Shown: positions 38,406 through 51,651, numbered from the stretch's first letter. The stretch: 64,000 bases of DNA from Spisula solida (GCA_947247005.1 OX365959.1:32694148-32758147), one strand, 5' to 3'. Numbers and translations are program-made. The notes: a model not told the origin generated them from the sequence alone.

Positions 38406-39824
38406 ATTACCATACTGTATGAAAGCGTTTAGTGAGACCGACTATCCAATATTGCGCTGCCCACAATGAATGTTATATTTATCTGCTCTACAAACTAAAT
38501 ATGCCTACAAAAGTAGCACTACGGTACGTACAACACCTGTAATATTTTGTAGGACCGAACGGCCACTCGCTAGCAGCCACGACCAACTCATTAAACGTTC
38601 AAAAACGCGACACGGTCGCATCATACACAATATCCTTGGTCTAAAAAAGAAATATCCGGATTCTGTGTTTGTTTTAGATGTCTAAATGGTGTTGTTAATT
38701 ACTCTTATAAAATTAATGTAAGTTGTTACTCTTATAACTAAGTGTTATGTATTTAACGCATTTACCTAGGTGTAAATATGGACAACTGTCACTCAATTAA
38801 GTTATGTACTGGATACAGTACTATTAGTATATTATAGCATTAGTCATTAATATATATTATATATAATAGGAGGCGTATATAATATATGATGATATGTACA
38901 AGAAGCTTATTTTATACTGATGTGTCGGCGTTAAATGAATATACCGTCATTAATATATGTCGAGTTAAGGCTGTCAAGCTAAGACTCTCTGGTTGGTCCC
39001 TATGTATGCGAATGCATTTTATAATTATTATTAGAGTACTACTAAGAATGTTTATTTTGTAAGAATGCGGTCCTTTGTGGTAGACTCTAACCTTTCCAGG
39101 AGAATGAGACCTGTGTATCACTCGGTGTATGAAAATATATGCTCACTGACTAGAAGTGGAAGATGTATGAAGGAACGATGATGACACTCTAATTCAATGC
39201 TAAGGTTAAAATAAAGGTATATATATATATACTCTTAGATACTTCATGCAATATTTGTAATCTATTTGTAATTTTTAATTTTCCAAATATTTTGTTACAA
39301 ATGACATTATTGTTTAACAAAAGTGTGCTTCCTTTTGAATAGGAAACCTCGTCCATGTATTTTGTTTGAAAACATGTAGTCAACCACCATTTGGACCATC
39401 TACCCTGTACAGAGTAATAATAGTTACTATTGTTATATCTGGGTTCTGGTATTTTGTTATGCTATTATCAGTACATAGAGTTAAGCTCTATGGAAAATAG
39501 GGTTAACATTATTTGTATCTGTGTTGGTTTTTATGTAAACTATTCAGGTTTTGCCTGTGTGCTCCATAAATAAGAAGTACACACACTGTATATATTTTCT
39601 TTTGTGTTCTACATAGATAATGAATATACACACTGTATATATTTCCATTTGTCCCCTCTTATTCACAGTATTATGCTCAATATCATAACCTTAATAAACA
39701 TATATAAGGTCTTGTCAGAATGGAGGGAATTTATCACTATACTCAGATACCAACAACCAAAATACTTACGTATACCATTTACCATAAAGCTTCTACTGAA
39801 ATCTCTGCACATGAGAATAACATA
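38406..39824. other. Spacer between LINE fragments
   Basis: AT-rich. TACACACACTGTATATATTT occurs twice (39575 and 39625) in a local duplication. A minus-strand frame at 39189-39383 has a weak LINE-like look but nothing diagnostic. No gene is called. Confidence 0.45.
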
Positions 39825-42800
39825 CGATGAATGATGTAGTGTCAATAATTTCTATGAATTGTCAAGGACTGGGCGACAAAAGCAAACGAAAGGATGTTAT
39901 AAATTTTCTTAAAGGTAAACAATACTCAATATGCATGTTGCAAGATACTCACGTTCTTAAATCTGAGGAAAATTATATTAGATCATTATGGGGCTATGAA
40001 TGTTTTTTAGTAGTTTTAATAGTCAGTCACGAGGGGTAGCAATACTTATAAACAATACATTTGAGTTTAAGATCTCTGGTACAGAACAGGATCTTGAAGG
40101 GAATCTGCTTATTCTGAGCTGTAAAATATGTGATAAAAATATTACTCTGGTTAACATTTACGGTCCTAACAGAGACAATCCATCTTTCTATCAAAACCTT
40201 CATGACAGAATGTCAAAATATGAAAACAGTTGCTATATCATTGGTGGAGATTTTAATCTCATACTCAATCCAAATATTGACTCATACAACTATGTTAATT
40301 TAAATAACCCTAATGCAAGAGACTCAGTCTTTAATATCATTTCGGAATACAATCTATTAGACTGTTGGAGAGAAAACCAAATGGAAAACCTAGAATATAC
40401 ATGGCAACGTAGAAACCCAAATAAAAAGGCTCGACTAGATTTCTTTCTTACCTCTGATATGCTTTTCACCGATCTTGAAGATTCTAGAATTCTACATGGT
40501 TACAGAACTGATCACGCATGAATTTACATTGTCTTGAAATTTGGGAAATTTAAAAAGGGTACGTCTTACTGGAAATTTAATAACTCTCTTTTAAAGGACC
40601 AAACTTATATAGCAGAAATAAAAAAAATAATAACAGAGACAAAATTACAATATGCATTTGATATTCCAGAAAACTACAATGATATTAACACAATACCTTG
40701 CCTAGATTTAACATTCAGCATAAGTGACCAAATGTTTTTCGAAATGCTTCTCTTAGCTATTAGAGGGAAAACTATCTCGTTTTCTTCACATAAGAAAAAA
40801 CTACAAATCAATAAAGAAAACATTTTACTCAAAGAAATCGAACAAATTGAAAAACAAAGAGATATTGATTATGAAAATCTTGAAAGTAAAAAAAATGAAC
40901 TGGCCGACTTAAGGAAGAAAAAAATGGAAGGAGTTTTTATTAGATCAAAGGCTAAATGGATACAGGAGGGAGAAAAACCTACAAAATATTTCTGTAACCT
41001 TGAAAATAGACACTACGTTTCGAAACTTATGAACAAATCTTGGAGAAATATTAACTAATCAAGACGAAATTCTGAAAGAAACAAAAGCACACTATGAAAA
41101 CCTTTATAAAGTTAAAAGAACCGAGGATGTATCCCTACCAAGGCTTCTTAGCAACATGAGTGTGCCAAAACTCTCTAATAGTGAAACCCAATCGATAGAA
41201 GGTCTCTTAACACCAACTGAAATGCTAAATAGTCTTAAAAGAATGTCAAATAATACCAGTCCTGGAAACGATGGCTTTACAGTTGAATTTTATAAATTCT
41301 TCTGGTCAGACGTTGGAATATTCCTAGTCAGATCTATCAATAACTCTTGTACTACTGGAGAACTTTCAATTACTCAAAAGCAGGGAGTTATAACGTGCAT
41401 ACCAAAAGGAGATAAAGATAAAGCTCTTCTTAAAAATTGGAGACCAATCTCATTACCTAATATGTCCTATAAAATTGCATCATCATCCATAGCCTTTAGA
41501 ATTAAAAATATCTTAGGCAATATAATCAATGAAGATCAAACAGGCTTCCTGCCAGGCAGACTTATGGCGACCAATATAAGACAGTTATACGACTTATTAT
41601 TTTATACAGAAAAACACAATATACCTGGACTTTTGTTACTAATAGATTTTGCTGCTGCTTTTGATACTGTAAGTTGGAGCTTTATGATAAAATCTCTGGA
41701 ATTTTTTAATTTTGGACCTTCCATCATACAATGGGTAAGACTATTCTACACAAATATTGAATCTTGTGTTATAGTGAATGGCCACATGTCTGAATGGTTT
41801 TCTTTGCAACGTGGCTGTCGACAAGGAGATGCTTTGTCGCCCTATCTTTTCATCATCTGTGCAGAAATTCTCTCAATATTGCTCAGAAACAACCCTAATA
41901 TAAAAGGCATTAAAATAAACAGAATAGAATATTTAGTATCACAGTATGACGACGACACAAGTCTAACTCTTGATGGCTCAAAAGAATCATTAGAACACAC
42001 ACTGCAAGTTTTAAAGTTCTATGGGAATATCTCAGGACTTAATATGAATACGGACAAAACAAAAGTAATTTGGTTCGGCTCTAGAAAGAACAGCAATACG
42101 ATATTATGCCCTCAGTACAACTTAACTTGGGAAAACTCAATCTTCACCGTTTTGGGTGTTAAATTCTCAACAAACTTATCCAACATGATTAAAATCAATT
42201 GTAGCAGTAAAATAGAAGAAATCAAAAAGCTTTTTTGTTCCTGGTCCAAAAGAATGATATTGGAAAAATCACTGTTATCAAAACATTAGCTCTAGCCAAA
42301 TTAAATCACCTAATTTTAGGAATTCCGAACCCACCTCAAGAAGAAATAAATAAAATTCAAAATCTTTGTTATAAATTCATCTGGAATAATTCAAATGACA
42401 GAGTGAAAAGAAGCACTCTTACACAAAGCTACAAATATGGAGGCCTTAAGATGATAGATATAAACCTATTTATGAATAGCTTAAAATTAACTTGGCTTAG
42501 AAGACTTTTAACCATGGACAACAAATGTAGTCACTTGGCTGAAATTGTCTGCCCATCTTTGAAACTAATTTGCATATTTGGAAATGACTACATTAAAAGA
42601 AAACTTCAGGACGACCAAAATCCATTTTGGAGAGATGTACTTAACAGTTTCCTTATCTTATCGTCCAGTATTAGTCCTTTAAATAGCATACAGGCTAACG
42701 CAGTTAATATGTGGTATAACCCAGAAATAAAGGTAGGAGGTTCAAGTGTATACTATAAAAGGTGGTTCAATGCTGGAATAACTTTCTTAGGAGATCTTGT

Positions 42801-43710
42801 AAATCCAGTGGGGGAATTTTATACTTTCAGAGAATTTTTGAATACATATAACATTAGAACACACTTTCTAGAGTTCAATGGAATTATAGCGGCCTTAAAA
42901 AAATACATGAATAAAAAAGGCATTACTACTCTTTACCACAAAACGTACAATCCTCCAATCCCATTAGGATACATAACTATCATTAAAGATAAAAAGGGGT
43001 GCAAATCTATTTATTTACAAATAAAAAAGAAACAGGAATTTCCAAAATCACTTCAAAAATGGACTGAAGATCTGAGGAATATACCCAACGCTATTGTCCT
43101 AACCGAACCAATATATGACATAACATTTAGAGTAACAAAAGATCCAAAACTACTCTGGTTTCAGTATAGAATAAACCACAGAATATTAGCCACAAACTAT
43201 TTACTTAAATAAATGAACATAACAATGAGCGACGACTGCACTTTTTGCAGAAATTCACCTGAACATTAATGCATCTATTCTGGAACTGCGATGTCTGCAA
43301 AAGATTTTGGGGACAGCTTTCTTAATATGTAAATAGTAAATGTAATACTAGCATGTCTAATTGGAAGTTATCCGAGATACTATTTGGTAGTAAAAAATTA
43401 GACTCTGTAATAAATTATGTCATACTACAAGCCAAACATTTTATATACTACAGCAGAATAATAAAACAAATACCCATGTTCGAAATATTTAGAAAACGAT
43501 TGAGAACTTTTTACGACATTGAGAGATATAATGCTCTTGAGCAATTCCAAATCCAAAAATTTGAAGCTACATGGGAAAAATACAAAAATCTTTTTGCGGA
43601 ATAATCATACAATGTACCAAACACCATAAGTGACCTCCTATCCATTCTGACAACCAAACCTTGTTTCCTTCTATTTTATTATGAATAAAGTTAATTATCA
43701 ATGTTATATT
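39825..43710 (+). mobile_element. L1/Tx1-like LINE retrotransposon, nearly full ORF2
   Basis: About 3.9 kb carrying an apurinic-like endonuclease, reverse transcriptase, and C-terminal region in order, then a short 3'UTR with an AATAAA signal at about 43683. The lack of an adjacent ORF1 suggests 5' truncation or rearrangement. It is flanked on both sides, at a distance, by copies of repeat R2. Confidence 0.93.
39827..43604 (+). pseudogene. LINE ORF2 (endonuclease-reverse transcriptase), broken
   Basis: ORF2 nicks target DNA and primes reverse transcription of the LINE RNA. The endonuclease (39833-40520) shows SMNCQGL, LQDTHV, NIYGPN, IGGDFN and a final TDH. The linker has EGEKPTKYFCNLE. Reverse transcriptase (41156-42250) shows SPGNDGFTVEFYK, RPISLPNMSYKI, GFLPGR, LIDFAAAFDTVSW, QRGCRQGDALSP and YDDDTSL. 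The C-terminal region reaches a stop at 43602-43604 and retains CTFC and HLFWNC. Breaks: a frameshift near 40010, an in-frame TGA at 40519, and frameshifts near 41045, 42240 and 43250. The endonuclease Glu is Asp (QDTH for QETH), and the polymerase box is YDDD instead of YADD. The copy is inactive. Confidence 0.93.
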
Positions 43711-44239
43711 ACTTTTTTAAAAAAGATAGAAAGTTAACAGTTATGTATTCACACTTTGGACCTTTAAATTTATTTTTTTTATATTTCTTATACCCTATGT
43801 TCAAAGGCCATGCCATGTAGTCATTCAAATTTTGGAAAACAAGTAATCAATTTGGTAATCCCTTAACTGTATGTGATTGAGAATATTGAAAGTATGCATG
43901 AATGATTTGTCATTATATATGTACAAACTTTAATGTTTACATTGTATCCAAACCATGAATATTTAAGCTACCCTGATTTAAATGCTTGACAATTGATAAG
44001 ATTCTTTTTGTACATGAGTGCTTTTTGCTCTTCAAGCTGTTAAAGATAAATGTCATGTTTAGTTACACTATTCGTTTATTACCCGTAAACCTGTAAAGCA
44101 TTCAATAAGTTCTACTTTAGCTTTGTGCTCGCACACTGTTGGTCTAATTTCGCCTTCCTTTTGATCAGACCAGCAACATAAAAACTCATTTATGGTTAAA
44201 ATATCATACATTATTTTGTTTTGAAACTTGAATGCGGTC
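43711..44239. other. Spacer after the LINE
   Basis: AT-rich sequence. No gene or repeat is recognised. Confidence 0.45.
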
Positions 44240-44831
44240 AAAATTATAACGATAATAGAGGGGCCACCTCCTTACATACTTAACAAGATCTAAAAAAAAG
44301 TACACTATGTGCGGCTAGTCTACTTTCGCATTCGTTTTGAACAGACTAGCCACTCAATACTAGTGTAAAAAAACAAACAAACAAAACTCTTCTATTCCAT
44401 AAAATGTGTACTTAGACCTAAAATATACATGCATCGATAATCTGCTTAAAATAAACTATATTTGTTTCTCCAATAGAAAATAGGAGGCAATGTATACAAC
44501 CCAAGGGAAGGAACTCTACCTCGTTGTAACAATATAAAATTATAACGATAATAGAGGGGCCACCTCCTTACATACTTAACAAGATCTAAAAAAAAGTACA
44601 CTATGTGCGGCTAGTCTACTTTCGCATTCGTTTTGAACAGACTAGCCACTCAATACTAGTGTAAAAAAACAAACAAACAAAACTCTTCTATTCCATAAAA
44701 TGTGTACTTAGACCTAAAATATACATGCATCGATAATCTGCTTAAAATAAACTATATTTGTTTCTCCAATAGAAAATAGGAGGCAATGTATACAACCCAA
44801 GGGAAGGAACTCTACCTCGTTGTAACAATAT
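44240..44831 (+). repeat. 296-bp tandem duplication
   Basis: Two adjacent copies (44240-44535 and 44536-44831) appear identical over their whole length by eye, starting AAAATTATAACGATAATAGA and ending TCGTTGTAACAATAT. Such identity means a recent duplication or an assembly artefact. No ORF. Confidence 0.93.
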
Positions 44832-45160
44832 AATGCTGTTGGAGTTGTTCCCCTTGGATTGTGAAATATAAAAATCTTGTACTGTATTGTGATATACGAA
44901 TTTTTGTTGTAATTTAGTTAAGTTGATTCGTACATTCATGCAATCATTGTTAGGTGGGAGAAGGGATGGTACCCCGACCCTCTCCCTCCTATGAAGGGGT
45001 TAATAAATGGGCTGCATGACGTAGCTGAAAATTAAAAAAAATATATTATCAAGGCCTGCAAGCCTAAACAAAATATTCCATGACAAGGAATTATGACATA
45101 AATGCCCATTTATATGCATTAAGCTTATGTATTTATGATTTTTATAATATGAACTACTAA

Positions 45161-46402
45161 CATTTCGACGGTATATATACCATGTCCACACATAGTATCA
45201 AGGCTCGTCAGCCTAGACATACTATTCAATGTCTAGCAATTCTAAAGGCAGCCACGCCGTTTCATATCGTGCGTTACTTGGTTAAAACTTGAAACAGTTC
45301 AAACGTAACCATATCAATGCTATCACTTATAATCTACCAAAACAAAATTGTTCCTCGCATCAGGTAATTCCTTTCTCAGAAAATTACTCAGTCAATGCTA
45401 CCCGTCCAACAACCGTTACCCACTTCGATCCGATCGTACCGATCATACCGATTCTAACTTCACCATTCGTAGGTGTGCCAATAGCCAATAGCATTTTCGA
45501 TAACTCTACCACCTTCAATTTCCAATATTTAATTCAAAGTTGGCATATTACCAAACAACGGTCCTAACTAATACAAGAACTCTTGATTTGTCAGTTTTCT
45601 AAATTTACCTTTGTGTCGTCCCTTCATCTAAACAAGACTACATTTGTACATTAGTTCCCATAGCGTATAAACAAAACCACTGTATGACTTATTGGGATAC
45701 TATACATTTCAAAATTTATGACCCACCGCGAGCAAAAGCACCCGTGATTTCGATCACTGTATGACTTATTGAAACGTGAATGATTTCTACAAAGATCATG
45801 TACACCAACAATAGCTATCATTTCAACTGAGTTATCCATTAATTAACACGTACAGTTAATATAAGTGCTCTAGCATGGAGCATGTGCTATTAACAATTCT
45901 CATTGTAAAATAAATGTATGCGGCACATTTGAATTTGCCAATCAGATATAATATAGATATGAAATACTCCAATACGTTCCATTGTTCTTTATCCCAGAAT
46001 TAGAATTTAAAGCTACACAACCAGTCTGGTTACATTTTTCAAGATTAATAATGCATTAGTTCTGTGATATACATTTTGGATTCTCATAATATGCATACCT
46101 AATACATTGCAACTGAATTATACATCGTACTAGCATTCTGTCAGCATGTCCGTGACTGACATTATAATACAGTATAAACAATATACATATAGTTCAGTCA
46201 GGGTAATAATACAGTGACGCAGCGGTCGGGTCCATTATTACGGTGTAAAACCAATTATAAAGGCTTAAACAGACAGCCATAAAATTATATTCAATGCTAA
46301 ACCAACACACTATATTAGCACTACCTATTCAGACCATGGTTCCAATCTTCTGTGTACACAAACGGATCCCTCACTGTCACCAGATTCTAACTGGATTTTA
46401 CA
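45161..46402 (+). repeat. Dispersed repeat R2, copy 2
   Basis: A direct-orientation counterpart of 35706-36595, with the same order of blocks (TTCGACGGTAT-ATACCATGTCC, AGACATACTATTCAATGTCT, GCAGCCACGCCG, CAGTCAGGGTAATAATACAG, TGTCACCAGATTCTAACTGG). It is longer because of an insertion of about 400 bp in the middle. A partial unit also lies just upstream (45043-45090). Confidence 0.75.
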
Positions 46403-48052
46403 GTGGCATATCTTGGCGTACCAACCACAAAAGCCTAAATAATCAATTTTAGGTCGAAATCTTTTAACAAATATATTATCTTTTCGATTATCAAATCAAT
46501 TGGGTAGAACATAAATAAGTATGACATTTGTATTTTCCTACCATCAATGTTTACATACCAAAATCTACTTTCCACGTGCAGCACCTGTTATAAAGTATCA
46601 ATAGCAGTAATAAAACATTATGTCATATATTTTAGCCAACATGTCTGTATTTCCATGTACAAAGCTAGTAAATATTTCCATTTTAAACCCATACGGATGA
46701 CAGAGATTATGATAGTATTCATATCTATACTTGGTCGCAATTTATCTAAAAAGATTTTAAATGCAAACATTTCTTACAATTAAGTAAAAAAGCAATCAAT
46801 CTTTATGTGTAAAACTACCGAGACTTTAACGGATTTCTTTGCACGAAATATTCGTGCGTAAATCAATACCACAACTATCAAAACAATAAAACACGTAAAA
46901 TACTCATCTTCCTTTCTGCAGTACGGGTGTTTATTCATCTACATCGACTCGTTCTGCTTATGGAAATCGTCCAACACGGCCATGCAAAACTCTCGCCATA
47001 CGAAGTGGTTTCTTGTCCTCGTCTCATGGTAGGCATGCAATATCTGGCCCGAACGGGTTCTTCTGTAGAATTCTCCCCAACAGGATAAACGGAACGTTTG
47101 CACTGTCAGCACTCCATAGTCAAGTGCGTAGCTGTTCGTCGAACTGGCTGACTAAGACAGTCTCGAATTTCAACTGAATCGTCCATAATGTTAATCGAAA
47201 CACTATTTTTACTGAGTCCAATTGTTCTAACACTAAACATAACGTCACCTGAATAACTGCGTTAGGTGTGGTCTCACTATCCACGAAAAATTATACGTAT
47301 TGTAAGCTCTAAGTGCCCAAAGCTGAATGACCACATACCTTCAATCACTGCGCACGACAACTCGTGCGCTATGGTTACCAACATAACAAGTCCTGATTCG
47401 TGCAATCAGAAGAACTTAACCAATCACAGGAAAGCATTTTCCGTCTTATGCGCTTCGCTTAACCGACAGAAAATAAATTCTATTTAATATAGCATATACG
47501 AGGCCCGTCTGTGCATCTGACATAGAACTGTTTGTTTGAATCATATTTCCGGGTCTATTGGCTTAAAAATATGAAAATATATGCAACTAACCCCCTGGCT
47601 GGTAATACTCAAATAAATAACCGAATACGTAAAATATTACACAAGTAATATATAAATATATAATAGTGAAAATATCTAATACTTAAATTATAATTTTATA
47701 TGTACATATTGAAATATACTTCTACTACTGAATGGCTGTCTATCAGTCATGGCTTGGCGGATTCGATCCATACAGCTGTCGGTCGTACTGGTTGTACTAT
47801 AACTTTTTTTAGGTATTTCGGATAAGGTAATAATCGTTTAGTTTTGTTTGTTTGTTTTATACATGTTTATTATTCAGTGTCATAGTAAAATAGTTTCTGT
47901 ATGAACATAGACAGAGACATGAAGAAAAAACATACACGTACATATCATAAGTTTATTTCATTATTTCATAATAATTTTCATATTGCCTAGCCAAACAACA
48001 GTATAGCGCAGTACAGTTCGACTTTATATTATGCTATGTATTATGCATAGAG
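46403..48052. other. Spacer without supported genes (apart from the remnant at 46939-47186)
   Basis: AT-rich flanks around a GC-richer island at 46900-47480. Nothing further is supported. Confidence 0.4.
46939..47186 (-). pseudogene. Unrecognised small ORF remnant
   Basis: On the minus strand, ATG at 47186 starts MDDSVEIRDCLSQ. A shift into another frame gives a stop-free run ending at 46939 with YGVLTVQTFRLSCWGEFY, GQILHAYHETRT and HFVWREFCMAVLDDF. The W/F/H-rich, domain-like composition differs from neighbouring AT-rich noise, and the local GC content is higher. I do not recognise the family. A transposon accessory ORF or an exon of a degraded gene are both possible. One frameshift is needed to join the parts. 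Confidence 0.3.
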
Positions 48053-48381
48053 CTATGCTTCAACATCGCTATCATAAAGATCATCAAAATTATTTACTAT
48101 TGTCTCAATTCCCTCCTTTATATTGTCTTTTTTCCAATATGTCTTTTCAATTTTGTCTTGGACATGTTTGCATGCTTTCTCCCACTTCTTTTGGGTGATA
48201 TAATCAAATATTTCCTTAATGAGTATTTGCATATTTTTAACTGATTCCGAATGCACGTTCTGTCCGCAGGTGTACTTTCCTCAACGAAAAAACGGCTTGC
48301 CTCTTGCAGCCTCCTTCTCGAAATATGAAAAACTGATCTTACAGCGTCTTCAAACGATTTTGACAGCTTAATATTAGGCAT
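48053..48381 (-). pseudogene. Small acidic-tailed ORF, frameshifted; unrecognised
   Basis: On the minus strand the ATG at 48381 starts MPNIKLSKSFEDAVRSVFHI and continues SRRRLQEASRFFVEES. Near 48250 the coding signal moves to a second frame reading VKNMQILIKEIFDYITQKKW through KHVQDKIEKTYW to an acidic end, NNFDDLYDSDVEA, then stop. Joined, this would be a helical protein of about 105-110 residues with an acidic C-terminus, a style often seen in transposon-encoded proteins. I cannot assign a family. An intron is an alternative explanation for the frame change. Confidence 0.4.
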
Positions 48382-48544
48382 TCTTTAAACCATTACACAA
48401 GGTTTGTGAAGATGTATATATAACTCACTTTTTAGACCTGGTTCGGTCATAATACTACTGTCATTGTGTACATTAACATTGTAATTGCTTTTATTAAGTT
48501 GTTAAATTAACATTAGGATATACATTTAAATATACGTACATGTA

Positions 48545-48966
48545 TGAGTATGTACATAGCTTAGTAAACAAGGTTTTGGTTTTCACTGTTTTTTCATGAT
48601 ATTATTATACATTATCTGTATACTAGCGACATATCTAACTAATCCGACTGATACGGGCCTCAAAAATTTCGCCTTTGTCACACCAATGTCAATCCCGTTG
48701 ATCACTGATTATAACGGTTAAAAAATACCGTAAAACATCAATGGAATACCAGATTACCTCCCTGCGTTAAAGTGTCGAAATACATGTAATTTCAATATAC
48801 AATAAAGAACAAAGTAGTTTTAATAAGCAATTAAAAATTAGATAATTTAAAATGGGAGTAGGTAGGATGTAATTATGGCTGTACGTAAATTTTTACACAC
48901 ATCTGATGAATAGATTTTCAGAAATTTAAATTTTAGACGATTTTTTTCAGCGCAAACGGGCTATAA
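48545..48966 (-). repeat. Dispersed repeat R1, copy B
   Basis: An inverted counterpart of 9884-10325, sharing the GTTTGCGCTG/CAGCG edge, the CCTACTCCCATTTTAAA block, GGTATTCCATTGATG and GTGAAAACCAAAACC. No coding potential. Confidence 0.75.
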
Positions 48967-49428
48967 CAATATTTATTCAGAAAGGACAGCTTACAGTATT
49001 ATTTAATACGAAGCACAAAACTTTGTAAAGGGCTTTGCTCTAGCTAACAAAAGGTATGAAACTTGTAATATTTAAGTTGAATTTCGTAACTGCTAAAGGA
49101 ATGTTTTAAAACAGTCTATTTGCAACTCTGGTCGGGTGGGGGTATATGTTCAGTCGATTGAACAGGTACATAAATAGACTGCAACTTGGTATTTGTTATA
49201 ACTGTTTAACTAGATTTTCAGAAAGGTACATTTGGGAGAAAACGATCCCCTTTAATACAAATTCAAATATTTTTCATGGTATAATAATAACTACTTTTCA
49301 AAATGAAATTAATCATTTCGTTCTATTAGTATGAATGAGTGTTTACTTACGTTTTTTTTGGTAACTGTTAACGAGGCGTTTTTCGGGCAAAGTTATGTTG
49401 TATTCGGATGTAATATTTTAACCCATAA

Positions 49429-49690
49429 TGGGTGGAACAGTGGCCAAGTGGTTAGCGCTCTCCACTACCAATCCGGTGGTCCTTGGTTGTAACTCGACCA
49501 GGGCACTGGAAATTTTTGAAACGCCTTTCAGTGATTCCCACCCAACTAGAGATGAACTGGTTGGAAACTCAGAGGTAATTTCGAGTGTATCGGTGCTTTC
49601 AAAGTGACACCGGGCACATTAAAGAACCAATGAGTCTATTCGGGAAGAGCTAAGGTAAGTACGCCCGGATTCCATGTATCACTCTTCCCT
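49429..49690 (+). mobile_element. tRNA-derived SINE, family A, diverged copy
   Basis: Starts GGGTGGAACAGTGGCCAAGT with a tRNA-like head, a decayed B box (GGTTGTAACTC), and the body motifs CCCACCCAACTAGAGATGAA, GTGTATCGGTGC and CGGGCACATTAAAGAACC. It ends CCATGTATCACTCTTCC. Same family as 23402-23693 but opposite orientation. Confidence 0.82.
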
Positions 49691-49984
49691 AGGCCTTTTA
49701 GACAACGATAACACCGAATATCCACATGCACTGCGACTGTATCAGTTGAACAAAAAAGGCTCAAAATTATCTTGTGAACGCTCGCGGTAACTTATTTTAA
49801 GTAAGTCTGTATAAGATAGGTTCAGCATGTCCAAAAATATCTCGGAATATAATACGTCTGGAAATTATGCCGACCAGCCAAGTAAAGGTGGGAAATTGCA
49901 AGTCACTATGTACCTGTATATGAATATAAACCGGTGTGTTAATGTGATGGAGAACGACTATCAAAATTGTTTTACCACGAAATG

Positions 49985-50070
49985 AGCTATTTTTAGGTTT
50001 GCGCTCGAAATGAAGGGAATTGAATCAGGGGGTAGTCTGGGAACTTGACTAACCATTGATGTATGAGGAT
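49985..50070 (-). repeat. Dispersed repeat R3 fragment
   Basis: The segment AGCTATTTTTAGGTTTGCGC through GATGTATGAGGATGA is an inverted copy of 22325-22430, and part recurs at 7433-7480. It lies inside a 108-codon minus-strand frame (49961-50287) that I do not regard as a gene. Confidence 0.6.
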
Positions 50071-51651
50071 GAGCTATCGCCGTATAACTAAAAATTGTTG
50101 AGCAACAATGACACGTATTTAATAAACAAAGTTTATTTGTAATAATAAGAAATAATGATATTGCAGAACGAACATAATTTTTACAATTTATTGTGACCTC
50201 TGTGATATTGACCTTAGAGATAAGACCTGGGTCTTGTGCATGACGCATCGTCTTGTGATTGTGAACATTTCCGCCTATAATTTCCAATTACATCCTTAAA
50301 GATGCTGCCTCACAGATTGGGCTAAAAATTTGTATATCGTAATTTTTCAACCTAACCAAGCATTGATGTAATAGAAAGCCACTGACGGTTGCTTTATGAA
50401 CGATTTGGTGCAAATAAGCAATTTTAACCACTCTCGATATCGCCCACTGAGTATTATTTTCTTGAAAAAAAGAACTAAGTTCCTTTCAACATGCTTTGTG
50501 AATTATGTAATTCATACGTGATCGAACTGTAACATCAACAAATTACAGCGTTAACATCAGTGAGGTATTTGGTTCGTTTTTAGATTCGTTTTCATCTAAC
50601 GCGAACAAACTTCAGGCAATTTAAGTAAAATTTAGTAGTGTTAATTCTATAGGGTATTAATACCCTATACAATTTTTGATGTAGGCATACTAAATAACTA
50701 CAAAATGCCGAAGTTTCTATTTGGTCTCATTTATGTACATACATATATCATACAACATTAGCAGAACAATAAAATGTACATAACCATTCAGTTATGAATT
50801 ACAAGAGACAATTATCAAATCTTAAAATAATCTGATTTTCAAAATATGTTTATTCATACAAAGATATTCAAACACCTTTTTAAGTTGAATATAACTTAAT
50901 TCCATGCGATTGAAAAGTTTTTGCAATTAAATATGAATGCCTGCTCAAAACAGGTGGTTGCTTAATATGGAAGACCACAAGAACATGTTTGATCGTACAT
51001 TAGTATGGCATTTACATAAAACCCGAGACATTGATGTGTGCTTCTTAAATACAGGTACAGGGGGTTATTCTTGAAAAATAAACAGAATTTTATTTGACTA
51101 GACCTTCTTTTGTAATCTAATACTCGCATATAAATTTTACTAATGACATGCTAGACAATGTCTTTATTCTTTCGATTTATGCGCATCATCTTAAGCTACC
51201 GGGTTGATATGATAACAAATTTCAATTTCTTAGGCGACTTCTTTATGTGATCATTGATGCAATGTAATGAATGGGATGCTATATATAGGGTGTTAAAAAA
51301 GTTCGTTCTCAACGTTCAAAATTCAATAGTTTATTTTTCTGACATAAGAAGAATGTTAAATTTTCAGGCTTAAGTCCACAGGGTTCTACCATTGTTATAC
51401 TCTGTCTGGCATAAAATGAAGCTATTCGAGTTAGACATTAAAATTGTACTCTGCGTACATAGCTCAGGTTGAATTAGTATGAATCTATATTTTGAGAACA
51501 AATTTTATTAACATCCTGCATATATTATATTGTAAGCTGTATTATCTATTGCTATTGTCTGACCAGATTAAACTGAGACTACTTACATAATTCGTTCATG
51601 TCCGGAAATTTCGCACTGGATTAATGACTTATAAACTATTTCTATTTTCAG
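50071..51651. other. Sequence upstream of the chromodomain exon
   Basis: AT-rich, with no exon for the first half of the chromodomain that I can identify. A 34-bp sequence beginning GCATACTAAATAACTACAAA at 50685-50718 recurs identically at 55307-55340, beyond the transposase-like gene. A polypyrimidine tract and TTTTCAG acceptor end at 51651. Confidence 0.5.

Noticed and set aside
49961..50287. 108-codon minus-strand ORF
   Set aside because: Crosses a dispersed repeat fragment also found at 22325 and 7433. No protein features.
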